From assembly GCF_008831285.2 (NCBI RefSeq), contig NC_045145.1:19156802-19220801 (forward strand): 64,000 bases of DNA, read 5' to 3'. The stretch is from Nymphaea colorata (taxonomy: Eukaryota > Streptophyta > Magnoliopsida > Nymphaeales > Nymphaeaceae). The notes beneath the pieces were generated by a model. It was not told the origin of the DNA. It saw only the letters and a list, made by a program, of their open reading frames with translations, and searched no databases. The position numbers and the translations under genes were made by a program. Below, one piece after another: positions 11,061 through 22,367 of this stretch (positions are counted from its first letter, which is position 1; every line of letters starts with the position of its first letter).

Positions 11061-14000
11061 TGTATCATATATGGCAGACTATTTCACTTTTGGAACACTA
11101 TACTCGGGAGGCTTGATGTCCAAATTTTCTCTCTCTCTCTCTCTCTCTCTCGCTATCTGCAGATGACAGAACAAATTGAGGTCATTAACCATCTTGTCCA
11201 GAAAAAATTCTGGCTTCACATGCTTCCTAGTGATCTTAGGGATGAATGATGGGCATGAAAGTCCTTTCTGATTAGTGGTTCCTTCTCTACTTGTTTACTG
11301 TCCAATACAGAGAAATGTTTGCCAATTATAGTGTGACCTATAAAGTCAAGAGGGTTATGAGTTTTTTTATTGTTCTTTGTCTACCACTTTCAATTGTGCC
11401 TGTAAGGGATGCTTCTTTGTCTACCACTTTCAATTTTGTATTAGCGCCAGCTAGGATACTCATGCAGAACCATGTGTTGTGCATATAATTCGGGGCTCAA
11501 ATTCATTTATGTAGCACAATTATATAAGTTTACTCACGCATCCAAAAATGGTATAGTAGCATATTGTTTTGGTTGAGTCTAGAATCATTTCATACATGCC
11601 AGTAGGCCGCCTGAAAACTGAAACGTTTGCTTGTTTTAGGGTGCGGACCCCTATGAAAGCGCAGAACGATCCAATCAAGCTCTTTCACTCTGCTATTCTT
11701 AAAGCGGGTGGATTCGCAGCTCACACAATAGGAAGAGGGAGAAGCGGTCGACAGATCAGTCTCCAATCGGAGGTGTTTGGCCCCTAAAAGGGATTGGGGT
11801 TTTAGATCCTCGGGAAGTCCTTTCAGTGTTGGAAAAAATTTGAATCATGTTTTCTGTCATGCTGATCCTGTTTTGAAGGATCTCTTTATTGTGTTTGGTA
11901 AAGGCTGCTGGTATTGATAGCTGAATGTGATCACTGGTATTGATAGCTGAATGTAATAATTTTGGTCATGACATTTCATGGGCAATCAAACTAGTGATTT
12001 ACTTAGGTGCTATTTCTTTTATGACTTATGCTTTCTTGCTTTACACAAACTTGTGTTCTCTTTGTCCGAAGTCTTATCAATATGTATGCTGATTCCGGTC
12101 TCACTTCTTTTTGCTACTATGTGTCTGTCCTGGTGTTTACTGTCATGTCCCTATATTCCAATATCTGAGAATGTTGTCATATCTAGCTCCTAGATCCATA
12201 TCCCTGAGAATTTGTGGTGGCAACGATGTCCTATGGGGGCCACATTAAATAGATGGATCCCCTGCAATTGTTCATGTCCAAAGAGGTGACAATTTAGTCC
12301 AATTTGCAACTGTCTTTGCATATGGTCAGCATATGATGTTCAGAATAACAGATGACTGGGGCCATCGTTGTTTGGTCAACGTCTTCTATGATCAAAGCTT
12401 TTTCCAGATTCTGGAGACCATGACCATCACTCCATGGTAGGATGACTTCAATTCCTATGTTCTCCGGTTCTCTTCACTATTACTTGAGTATAGGAGAATT
12501 AGTTAATATGCAAACAATAAAATAAATTGGTGACTAAATATGTTACTAGGAGCATATTGGGATAACCTTCACAAGTGTTGTGAATTTGGGAGAACTAAAG
12601 ATAAATCGGTATCCTAAAAGTTACAAGGGCAAAGAGCACTTGTGATCACTTGGACCTCATATGTTGTCCTACTTTTGGTGGGGGTAAATGTTTACTATAA
12701 TTTTCAGGGCTTGAATTTTGGGTATGGGACAGACCTTCATTACTAATGTCATCATTGCAATTGCCAGCCTAAGACTATGCTGTTTCATATAGGTAGTCTT
12801 TGTAAAAAGAATGTCATCACTAATTCAAATAATAATTTTCAGGATGTGTTGGTTATAGAAATCAATCATGATACTAGCAAGGACATTGTGTAAATGAGGA
12901 AGAATTGATTATGTTGGCAGTTTTCCTGAGACGCTTTCGGGATGCTAATTTTGATAGCATTATTGTAGGAGGTGTTGGCCATAACTACCCTAATGATGGC
13001 ATATAGGATATGAAAATTGTCTGGTTTTGGAAGATTTTATGGTGGAAGTTTCTGTAATAACAATTCTGGTTGTCATCCTGTTTCAATTCCCAGAGGCTTT
13101 GGCAGATATTTTGATTTTTTCGTTGTGCTTTGCACCTAGACAAATCTAACAATATTTCTTCCTAACTGGGCTAATTTCTTTGGATGCTAGTAACTTACAT
13201 TTTGCAGTCTGATATTTCCATGAATAATCTGTGTCATTTCAATTTTGTCATATGGTAGGACAGAAAATTGTGTGTTTCTCCTCTTTGTTCATTGCATAAT
13301 CGCGAATGTTAGCAATACTTGTAAAATATTGTGATAATATTGCCTAAAACAACTTAAACTGAAAAAGGGATTTTAACATGATATGCTCAAATTATTGCTG
13401 AACCTTTTTCATATTCTAAATATCTTTTTCTCAACATTGTAATAGTTATTTTGAATAATTATCAATCATTTTGTAAGGAAAGCGTCAGAAAATTCAGACT
13501 CAGTAATTTCCTATTGTTCATATATTTCAAAACTGTTTGAATTTAAAAATATAATATTTTTTATTAATACCTGAGAAAGATTGCGTTTATAAGAAACCTT
13601 AAAACTGACTTTCTGGCCAAACAAAAGCTATTGTGTCGCCCATTTACTGGCCATGATGCACCTAAATTTTGTTCATAGCTTTCTTAACTAGTTCACTTTC
13701 TTTATTCCTTCTAAATGTAGTTTTTTTAGAAGTGATGTTTGTGCCACATGAATGTTGGTAATCTCAAAGGAGTAACTTGATTCAACACTGAACTTTCATT
13801 ACTAAAAAGAAAAACACAAGAGATGTCATTGTTGGTGAGCAACATCCCTACTATTTTTTGTTTGGTTAGAGTGCAATTGAAGAAGGCAGATGTGACAAAT
13901 TTCCTAGCCATTCCAGCTCAATGTTCTATAATTTTTTGCGACCGTTTTTTGGTGAACTTGCTTCTAGTGCTTAGTGGCAACACTATGTCAAGAACTGAAG

Positions 14001-15016
14001 CTGCGGGGCGAACTTTGAGTAGATGTTCAAGTTTGTTATGAAATTGGTGAAAATAGTGTTTGAGAAAGAGGATCTCAGTGGACCTCAAGGTTTGGAGATC
14101 CTGAACAAGAAATTGCATATTCCATGATTAGGTACTTGGGGCACCTGAGCTTCATCTTCTGATAACAAAGTAATGTATTACTGGAAAATGGGAGAAATTT
14201 AGCCCAGTCTACATTCTTGTGATTGCGTTTCTCCTATAGTATCTGAAATGTCTTGCTGTTTTAAGTACCGGGTGAACATTGAACTTAAGAAAGAGATTTA
14301 GTGCACGAAAAGAATTACATAGAGGAGGTTTATTTCTTTTTCGCTGCTTATGTCACAAGAGAAACAATTATTTTGATATACTTGAATGGATTTAATCTAA
14401 ATTGCATGAATAACTCATGCTTGGTTAGAGACTGATTTCTTTCTTCATACCAATTTTTCTGTTCTGTCACAGATAGACTGCTGCTTGCCATACTGGACGA
14501 CCACTCCTTAACCTTTTCCGGGAAGCTGTGTTAGGCAGTCCAATACTGCGTTATGCAATAGTTGATCCTGGAAATTGAATTCTTGAACTTTTTTACTTGA
14601 ATTTTTCAGTCCAACCCCCAGTTAGATGAATGGTGCTCTTGTTGACCACCTGGCTGATGTCTAGAGGTCTTGCATGGTCCTCTTTTCCATCCCCTAACTG
14701 TTTGTAGCTTACTCATGCCTACATAAAGCGGTCTGTTTGATGGTGGAACATGCAAGTGTGAATGCTAAAATCTGTATAAAGCAATTGCAAACCAGTGATA
14801 ATGCTTGGTTCCCAATTTTTGGGTGAAACCTTGTTTCCTCAATTGCTGCCATGCTAGAACAGGGTTTGATGAAAAAGAAAAATTTCGTCGACACAGAGTG
14901 GACTCTGCTCTAAAGAATGAAACTAATCAATTACAATGCAAAGCTGGTCTGCAACATTTGACTGCTTGATGATGGACAGCTCAAATAATATCTCGATTCT
15001 CCTGTACAAGTCTGGT
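11061..15016. other. About 4 kb without a recognised gene
   Basis: A (CT)n tract lies at 11128-11151. Beyond that I see only short openings, none over about 75 codons and none with a recognisable domain. Some stretches look as if they once coded, such as 11640-11790 (ending SLQSEVFGP on plus) and 13870-14040. No pair of them joins through plausible splice sites into a known protein. The part next to 15017 probably holds the 3' UTR of the minus-strand GNAT gene. Confidence 0.4.
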
Positions 15017-16002
15017 CTAAATATGATAATGGCAGGGTGAAGTCTGTGTGTTGAAGCACATCAGGTACTGTTGTTCAGCTAATAAATGAGGTGTTGCCTT
15101 CTCAACTGTCTGTATGGAATTACAATGAAGTCTCATGTGAGCTGTTTTTAGTTGGGAAAAATTGTGAGCTGGATACTGAAATATGTTAAGGTAAACGATC
15201 TTGACCTGAAATCCCATCTTTTCATACAGCTGTTGTGCAGCTTTGTTGTTTTTATCTACGAGTATAAACACTTGCCTTGCACCTGTCATGTTCAGGCAAA
15301 CACATCAGCTTCAAATTCGAGCAAGGTTGATAAAACAATGGAGATGGATGCATATGCACCTCTCAAATGGTAGTTGCTGAATTTGAGATACCTGATTCCT
15401 TGGCAGTTTCTATTGCTAACTGTAACATGTTACTTGCGATTCCCTGTCGTCTTGCAAATTTAGCCACACATACATTTGCGACATACGCATATCTTTCTGT
15501 ATCTCTTTGATAGAGATGCTGTATCCCAGGCTTTACATGTTCCTTTTTTCCGATTGAATGATCAACATGTTGAAGCAACAAGGCGTCAATCTCAGGTGTC
15601 CAAACATAATGTGAGAAAATACAATGGAGAAGAAGGTATTGTAACTCACCCCTGGAAAACTTTCTCCATGATGTAGGTTCCGGATACTAATGTCGAGAGT
15701 TCCGACTATACTATTCAATATCGTACGTTTAGCACCATCGTCCTTAACCTGAAATTGCATAGATGGTGTATGAGATGCTTTTCCTTTTTAAGTTCCCCAG
15801 CAGGCTATGAGAAGGAAAAATTCACAAACAGCTGCTGCAGATAGCAGTGCTGCATCAAGAATATATGATCATCAAAGATGCTAGGTTGAATAAAGTCGAG
15901 ATAATGTGGGGATTAGGTCAGGTAAGACTGACTTACCGCAACGATGCAGGTACATTTTGCTGTGAGCTGTCCGAGACATCGCCTTTTCAAGGTATTGTAC
16001 TC
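15017..16002 (-). CDS. GNAT-family N-acetyltransferase, 5'-truncated (five exons)
   Basis: Five minus-strand exons join without a frame break: 15937-16002, 15650-15748, 15392-15590, 15206-15282 and 15017-15109. Every intron has GT-AG ends and consistent phase. They encode 177 residues and a TAG stop. The first piece has KCTCIVAV; the next GTLDISIRNLHHGESFPG, a core beta strand; the third YVANVCVAKFARRQGIA. In that third piece RRQGIA fits the acetyl-CoA pyrophosphate-binding loop (Q/R-x-x-G-x-G/A). The fourth piece has ARQVFILVDKNNKAAQQLYE and KMGF, the typical motif B end of the fold. It resembles plant plastid-type GNAT proteins that acetylate protein N-termini or lysines, which is family knowledge and not shown here. 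The exons for the transit peptide and the first part of the domain are not visible upstream, where the TBL-D stub lies. It is either a 5'-truncated gene or one whose first exons I missed. Confidence 0.75.
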
Positions 16003-16315
16003 CTTATCAAGGGAAAAAATTAGAGTTATTTTAAGTAAACAATCAAGAAAATTTATGGTTCATGAGGTCAAATAAAAATAGGTATTCCGGCGGTGGCCAT
16101 TTTTCAAGATGATGACTAATGAAGGTGCAATCTAAATGTGACATTTCCTGGTACTTGTTACTCGCTTAGTTGGAACAAATGAACAAGCTATATTATTTGA
16201 GTTCTGAAAAATATGTTGTGCATTTTTTTCTTAACCCTTGTTTTACTGAAAGACTTAACTTTGGTCTTTACCTTTGCTAAAAGAAAAAACAGAAGCAACG
16301 GTTAACCTGATAAAT

Positions 16316-16762
16316 CTAACAGTTATAGTCCTCCCATTTGCCCGCGGCACTATTTCTTCCTTCTTCAGCTGGAGCAGCGACAATTCGAATCTCGTTCTCG
16401 GGGTTCAGAGCTTCATGGGTTTCCGTCAGATTCATTGTGGCAGGAGGGGGCGGAAGAAATTGTTCTTGTTGGTTACTTCTGTAGAAAGTAGAAATGCATC
16501 GGTTTGCAGAAACAGAGTGGACAGCACTTCCCAGGAGTATCTCTTCAGTGAGCAAAATATTCCCAGTGGAGTCGTGGCCATTGCGGTCGCCGCTGGGCTT
16601 CGTGGAGACAGAGAAGGCAAGGAAGATGGTGAAGAATACGAAAGCGGTCAGGAAACCGTACGCAAAGGCCACGGTCTTCCCCGTCGTGAGGAAGGAACGG
16701 AAGCTCCTAAGCTGCTTGAGTAGCATTGTGGAGCCGGCGGGAGCCTTCCTGGTTCCCTCCAT
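16316..16762 (-). pseudogene. TBL-D: exon 1 stub of a TBL gene
   Basis: It opens with ATG at 16762 and reads MEGTRKAPAG, then a transmembrane segment (VAFAYGFLTAFVFFTIFLAF) very like that of TBL-C (LSFAYGFLTAFMFFTLLLAM). This is the signal anchor that holds TBL enzymes in the Golgi membrane. The frame then runs through a low-complexity stem and stops at 16316. The cysteine-rich TBL domain (CDIFDGRWV and WRWQP in the intact paralogues) is absent, and none of exons 2-5 follows. Instead GNAT exons begin 314 bp further along the same strand. It is most simply a truncated TBL relic. Confidence 0.8.
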
Positions 16763-16828
16763 CGAAGAAGCAGAGGAAGAGACGTGGAGCGAAGGAAAGA
16801 AAGCGATCACCGGTTCCCTAAGACACAA

Positions 16829-17734
16829 TTTCTTCTTGGAGCCCTTATGAACAGATTGGAGCTGGTACTTCTCTCATTAATTTATCACTGCCGTAACTCG
16901 CAGCAGCGTTAGAAGCATTCATGGCGTTTTTTACCATAAGGTTAAGTGTTTGAGAATTTGACTGCTTGCAATTTTATTTCTGGTGCGTCCCGAAGAATAT
17001 TATGTTGATATGGAAGCTGATTACTTGTAAATACTTTATTAAAAGAAATACACCTAACGCAGATTCGTACACGAAAATAATGTTGCGTGGATCGTATGGA
17101 GCTGGGCGTTGGTAAGCGTGGCACTCGACCATTAGACTACCGGGAGAAGTTGCTATCGTTTGATTGGCTTCTTGTGCATCTATTTAAGACGCCTGACCGA
17201 AAGATTAGTATCTACATGACTGACTACGTAACAATCACTCTCAAATTATACAGTTAATTCCCTATGGGCAGCTCGAGGAGGACCATCTATTAACAATTCC
17301 TACTGTATTCTGGACGTCGGAAGGGAATTAATTGAAGCCTGAATCCTCTACCAACTCCTTAGCTGTGCTTCCTCGATTTCTAAGCGTGCGTACGTGCATG
17401 ATATTAGTCTGAGCTGAGACTTGAACCATTTGGTTCATTTTGCTCAATAAAGTTGTACCATAATCTGATAAACAATCTAAGACATCAAAGGCAGTTCATG
17501 CCTCTTGTTGATCTTATTATGTTTGAAAGGGCTTTTGTAATGCAGGAAAACCTTCATAACTCTCTGCATTATCGTGTTCTTATGAAGGAGAATATTCTAC
17601 CTGATCATCTTCTCTCTTAATGGTAAAACCTTTTTTTTTTCCTTTCTTTTGCAGTGAACTGGGAGGAGGGGTTTCAAAAGATTCTTGTTAAGGAGCAGTA
17701 GTTATAAAAATTTTAACAAGAAAAGTGATCTTAG

Positions 17735-17801
<67 letters not shown>

Positions 17802-19900
17802 CGGATCTACAATTGCCGACATAGTGTCTACATCTAGCGTCGCCTCTACCACATCATGAGCGCTCATGGGCTTGCACACATGGTACCACTAGCGAGAAGC
17901 CAAAAATATTAAAGGCATGACGAATACTGCCAATCACATTTTTACCTTATGAACAGTGTTTGCTGATTACACTTTTCAAATTTTTTGTGGGGAAAAAGAT
18001 TTAATAACTATGATTGATTAATCTGTGAATGCTTATGAAAGAAAATTACGTTTTTAACTAATGATACAATTGTCTGCTTTGGGTATATATCAACATTTAA
18101 GACTGGTAACGTTTTGTGCATTGAGTTATTTTACAGTTCAGGTGATAATTTGTAATTTCTCAAACATGAAACTTTCATCTGTAGATATAGCAAAAGTTGA
18201 GCAGTTATGATTATGACTTTTCTTGAATTAATCGTCCAAAGGGTCAAAGGGATATGGCTATACGGCCCATGGGTCTTATCATGTTCTTAATAATCCTGTA
18301 ACCATAAGTACAAAATCGAACGAAGACCCTGGTCTTGCACGTGCCCTGCGGGCTCATGTTCTCGTGGACTTCCTCTGAGCTCTTTCAATATATGTGTATA
18401 TATATTAATCTTCCTGCCAGAGTCTCCACCCAGAAAGAAGACAATGCTTCAGAATTATTCAATGACAAGCCGAGTGTGGGGTTTGCTTTTTCTTTCTTTT
18501 TTCTGAAACAATTCGTCTGCAACATTTTCCATCACCAAGTGAGTGATTACAAATGAATGGGATGGACGATGGAGGTCATAGGATTCTGATCAGCCTCATA
18601 ATTTCTTCGTATTATGGGGATCTCTGCAAGGGAATCATATTGACCATTCCATCTCTACCTCCTTAAAGGAAAAGGACGGTCGAAGTTAATTGTATCTGTT
18701 GCAGTTCAGAAATGCAACTCCCACATGCATAATGGAACTTTAATTTCTTGCAAACGCCGAGACCATTTCACATTTCATTTTGTTTGGCTGGCCAGACACT
18801 ATTAATTTCCTATTTTAATCGAACCTATCTACCTAAAGTTGACCAATAGTTGAGAAAAAGAAATAAGTTGATGACAGTAGAAGTTTGTGGAAAGAAGATA
18901 TAACGACATTGTTACAAAAAAACGTGTATGTTATAGGATCAGTAAAAAAAATCAGTATAATACGGTTGTATATTTCGATAATAAAACGAAAAAATCTCGG
19001 TAAATTTTCAAAAAATTTAAAACATTTAATAAATTCTAAAATTTTTTAAAAAATCATAAAAAATACAAAAACGCAAAAAAAAGTGTATAAATACACCTAT
19101 AATACGCGCTTTATTCAAATTTTTTATTTTCTAGTGTTTTTTTAAAAAAGAAGCGTCTTTTTAATGTTTAATGCGATTGAAGCATTTTTGGCATATTATA
19201 TGCGTCTTTTTGAAAAAAAGACACGATCCACGACAAGTAAGGTGCTACTTCGAAACGAAAAAGACCAAAGAGCATGGTCTAGTGCTTGTAGAAATAAAAA
19301 ATTAAACGAAATTGGCCTGGCTGCCCATTCGCTGCACAGTTCGATCCAGTGCTTCAGTTGAATCAGTTTTTAACCAACAAAAACTTTTGTTGTATCCAAG
19401 TTTATCAAAATAAAATTGATTTGGTACCCGTTTTATTGGAATTTGCCAATTTTCAAGATGATTCGGACCCATTTTTACATGAAATATTGATAAAGATTAT
19501 GAGTAGCAGGTAGATACGCACATGCTTCGGCTATCGTGAGAGTAATTGAATTCATACTTCACCGAAGCAATTCTTGGAAAAAGTTAATGCACAGGTCCCG
19601 GAAGTGAGGTTACAAAGGAAAATGAACGATATGTCGTATTTTCAGTTGATTTGACAAAACGTTTTGACTAGCGGGGGAAACAGTAATATAAAAACTACAG
19701 AGTCAAAAGACAAAACACTGTGTTATATGTTTTTAAAGTATCAATGAGATTTTGTGGGGCTGGTTGATTCTTACAACAACATCAACAGGCTCTCATGTTT
19801 TTACTCCTTAGGCTAAGTAAGCACTCATAAATGGAAAGACGAGCGCTTAATTTTGCTTGAATTACGGTTAAAGGTTGAGATCTGGAGAAGTTTCCGGGGA
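16829..19900. other. About 3 kb without a gene
   Basis: No coding region is supported. A (TA)n tract occupies 17736-17799. The stretch 18890-19150 is AT-rich with short A and T runs (AAAATTTAAAACATTTAATAA) resembling 43250-43370, probably the same family of decayed transposon. The minus-strand openings around 17688-17879 are only the microsatellite translated as alternating Tyr and Ile. Confidence 0.4.
17736..17799. repeat. (TA)n microsatellite
   Basis: An almost perfect alternating TA tract of about 64 bp, between the TBL-D stub and the TBL exon 3 relic. Confidence 0.98.
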
Positions 19901-19919
19901 AAAACTATAGGATTTGTTG

Positions 19920-20125
19920 CAGGATGCTTACTCTGCACAGTCCTTTCGGTCGGGTTCCACCGTTCTCTTGAGATAAAGATATAAAAAGATGTTGGCGTGC
20001 TTGAGCTTGAAGATGGAGATGTGGCCAAGACATAAAGTCTCGTTGTTTCTCCTGTTGGGCAGAGGAGTCTTCAATTATTGTACCAGAAAACTTAACCAGG
20101 AGAACTCTACTGAGCAATCGTACTC
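19920..20125 (-). pseudogene. Decayed TBL exon 3 relic
   Basis: On the minus strand the reading begins YDCSVEFSWLSFLV, has an in-frame TAA near 20074, then LKTPLPN. TBL-B exon 3 has DYNCTIEFFWSPFLV followed by EELKTPLPN at the same positions. Further on, HANIFLYL aligns with HADILIFN, and in a shifted frame RERWNPTERT aligns with the SGHWW-P-KT ending of the exon. One stop and at least one frameshift rule out function. No other TBL exons were recognised within 2 kb on either side, so it is an isolated relic in the same orientation as its relatives. Confidence 0.75.
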
Positions 20126-20129
20126 GTAT

Positions 20130-22360
20130 CTATAGACGGCAAAATCTTCGGGCCACTGCAGGGTATCTTCTGCTTCCAAGTTAACATATTTTCACCAACA
20201 CAGTAGAATGTAGGAGTATTAAAAGGTTCGACAGTTAGTATTCTGTGCATAGGTTAAAAAGAAGCAAAATATAGTATTCCTAATAAAGCTCACATCACTA
20301 TTACCAACAAGTTCATAAGAATAAACTTTTCTGTTGTTTATCACAGTGGAGGCAAACGGATTTATGACGCCTGAATTGACACAAGTGTCTTCATTTTCTT
20401 GTGAGGTTAACTAGTCAGCTTTCAACTTCGAAAGGCGGCAAAGGAAAATCCAAGTTTCTTGTTTTCTTTTACAATTTTGAAGGAGACAGGCTAATTTAAT
20501 TTGGAAACCAGTTTTGTTTCCTTCTGGAAATTTTGGCAATATTTTTCTCTTTAATGGTTGATCAATAAGAATTCCCCATGGCAAACAGGAAAAGAATTAA
20601 GCTTCTTTGGTGTAGTTTCTTGCTTCTTCTTGGGAAATTATATCGTGGCCATATTTACATTCTCCTCTGGTCGTCCCTCATCGATCTCCCATCCAATATG
20701 TCTTTTATCCAAATGTACAATATTTCTAGCTCCTACCGTCGTTCTAGATAAAGCTTTATCTCTGTAGCATTGCCATGCTTTGCATTAACCATGGCGGCAT
20801 TACCGGAGAGTCGTATCCGGCAGGGTCACTGCGCGCGACGGTCCCCACCGTGCCGGACAGTGTCCGTCGCCCTCCTCTTCTTTACCCCTCGTAAACTTCA
20901 CAATATTTCTGGTGCTCAAACAAATTAACTATGAAGCATTCGTTTTAGCTCTTCCGAAACGTCCAATTGCCAGTTGAAAGAAAACTGTGGCAGGACATGG
21001 TTTGCAAAAGACGAACATTTCGATTCAGTCCGTTTCATTCGTGGACGGGTGTCAAGCAAAACGTCGCTCTCCCCGCCCCCACCATCATTTTCTGAAGGGT
21101 TGCAGTCACAATTAATAAGAACAAGATATATATTCCTCTCGAGATCTTTCACCGGGATCTTTGTTTCTAAGAACGAAGTGTACATTTGCTTCCCACTTCA
21201 CATGGTTATATATATATCAGAACCAAATCAGAAGAAGATCGATCTCTTCTCTAACTTCTTATTCCTAACTTCACCGAGCGGTTGAATTCCGAGGCAGAAA
21301 TCGAGCCAGCTGGAAAGCGAATTTCATGGTTAAATTGTGTGGAGTGCTGCATGATCATTGTAGGACAAAGCGATGCCGAAATAATTTTGTCAAGGGATCC
21401 GTCTAATATTTGTCGGATTAGTTGATACAGTCCACAAGAGGTGTCATTGTCGATCGATCAGTGACATGATTTCTACCACGTGGTGCCTCGCCGAAAATCG
21501 ACGAAACTTCAATTTCAGGTGCAAGAGGAGCTCATCCACTCATGGGATTCGGAATGAAAATTATTTGCCACAACTTTTCTAATTCGAATTCCAGGTTTAC
21601 TTACTCCACGAAGATCAATCAAAGTAATAAAGCTTATGTCAGAAGCAAATGGCCAAAAGTGTCGTAGGCTTCAACGGTGAATAAGTGAAGCAGATTAACT
21701 TCAAAGTAATTCTTTGTTTCTTCTGACTGAATCTTGGTAACATCTATAGATTCCTCGTGAAGGTAGAAAACCATCAGGTTTAGGCGTCTATAAGAAACTT
21801 TCCAATTCTTGGGCATGTGCTCACTATTTAATCAAAAGTATTTCTTGCACCCCACTCTGTACATTCTTCAAAATACATGAAATTGTCCGAACTGTTATAC
21901 TGTTTTTTCTAGTCATTCATGAAAACGAGTTTTGTCAGATAGTTTAGTTTCCGGAAATAGTGGTGCCACATTATATCAGCAAAAAGGGGCTTCTGCTACG
22001 GCCTTTTTACGCCAACTGGGGATTACTGGTTAAAAAGCTAGACTTGAAAGATTAATGGCTAAAAGTGATAAAGAGTTCGCGGGGTGTCTTTTTTCCGGCT
22101 GACTTTATGGCCGAGGTCTCGTGCCCGCTAAGCTTGAAATGAGAATATTTAAATGACAGTTCATTCTCCAAAGAGAACTTATGAAGCCATTTTTTGTCAA
22201 AAAAACGAGGTCTGGCCTTGGATATTCAAGGGATGAACTGTAATATGCACATTTCTTGGGGTCATCAAATTTGAATTTAATGGTACATCTAGACCACCAA
22301 TATAGTAAGTGTAATGTAATGTTCTGGTCAAGCAGGTCCCACGGAGTTGAACTGTGGGCA
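20130..22360. other. About 2.2 kb without a recognised gene
   Basis: Mostly AT-rich, with a GC-rich patch at about 20795-20870. A plus-strand opening at 20974-21285 and a minus-strand one at 20925-21185 overlap each other. Neither contains a domain I recognise. The last 250 bp before 22368 probably contain the 3' UTR of TBL-C. Confidence 0.35.
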
Positions 22361-22367
22361 GTTGGAC

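Noticed and set aside
17100-17160. tRNA- or SINE-like word on minus (TAGTCTAATGGTCGAG)
   Set aside because: It looks like a polymerase III A box, but no B box follows at the right distance and no cloverleaf can be drawn.
17688-17879. Minus-strand open frame of repeated Tyr-Ile
   Set aside because: It is only the (TA)n microsatellite read as protein. The same applies to 41403-41705.
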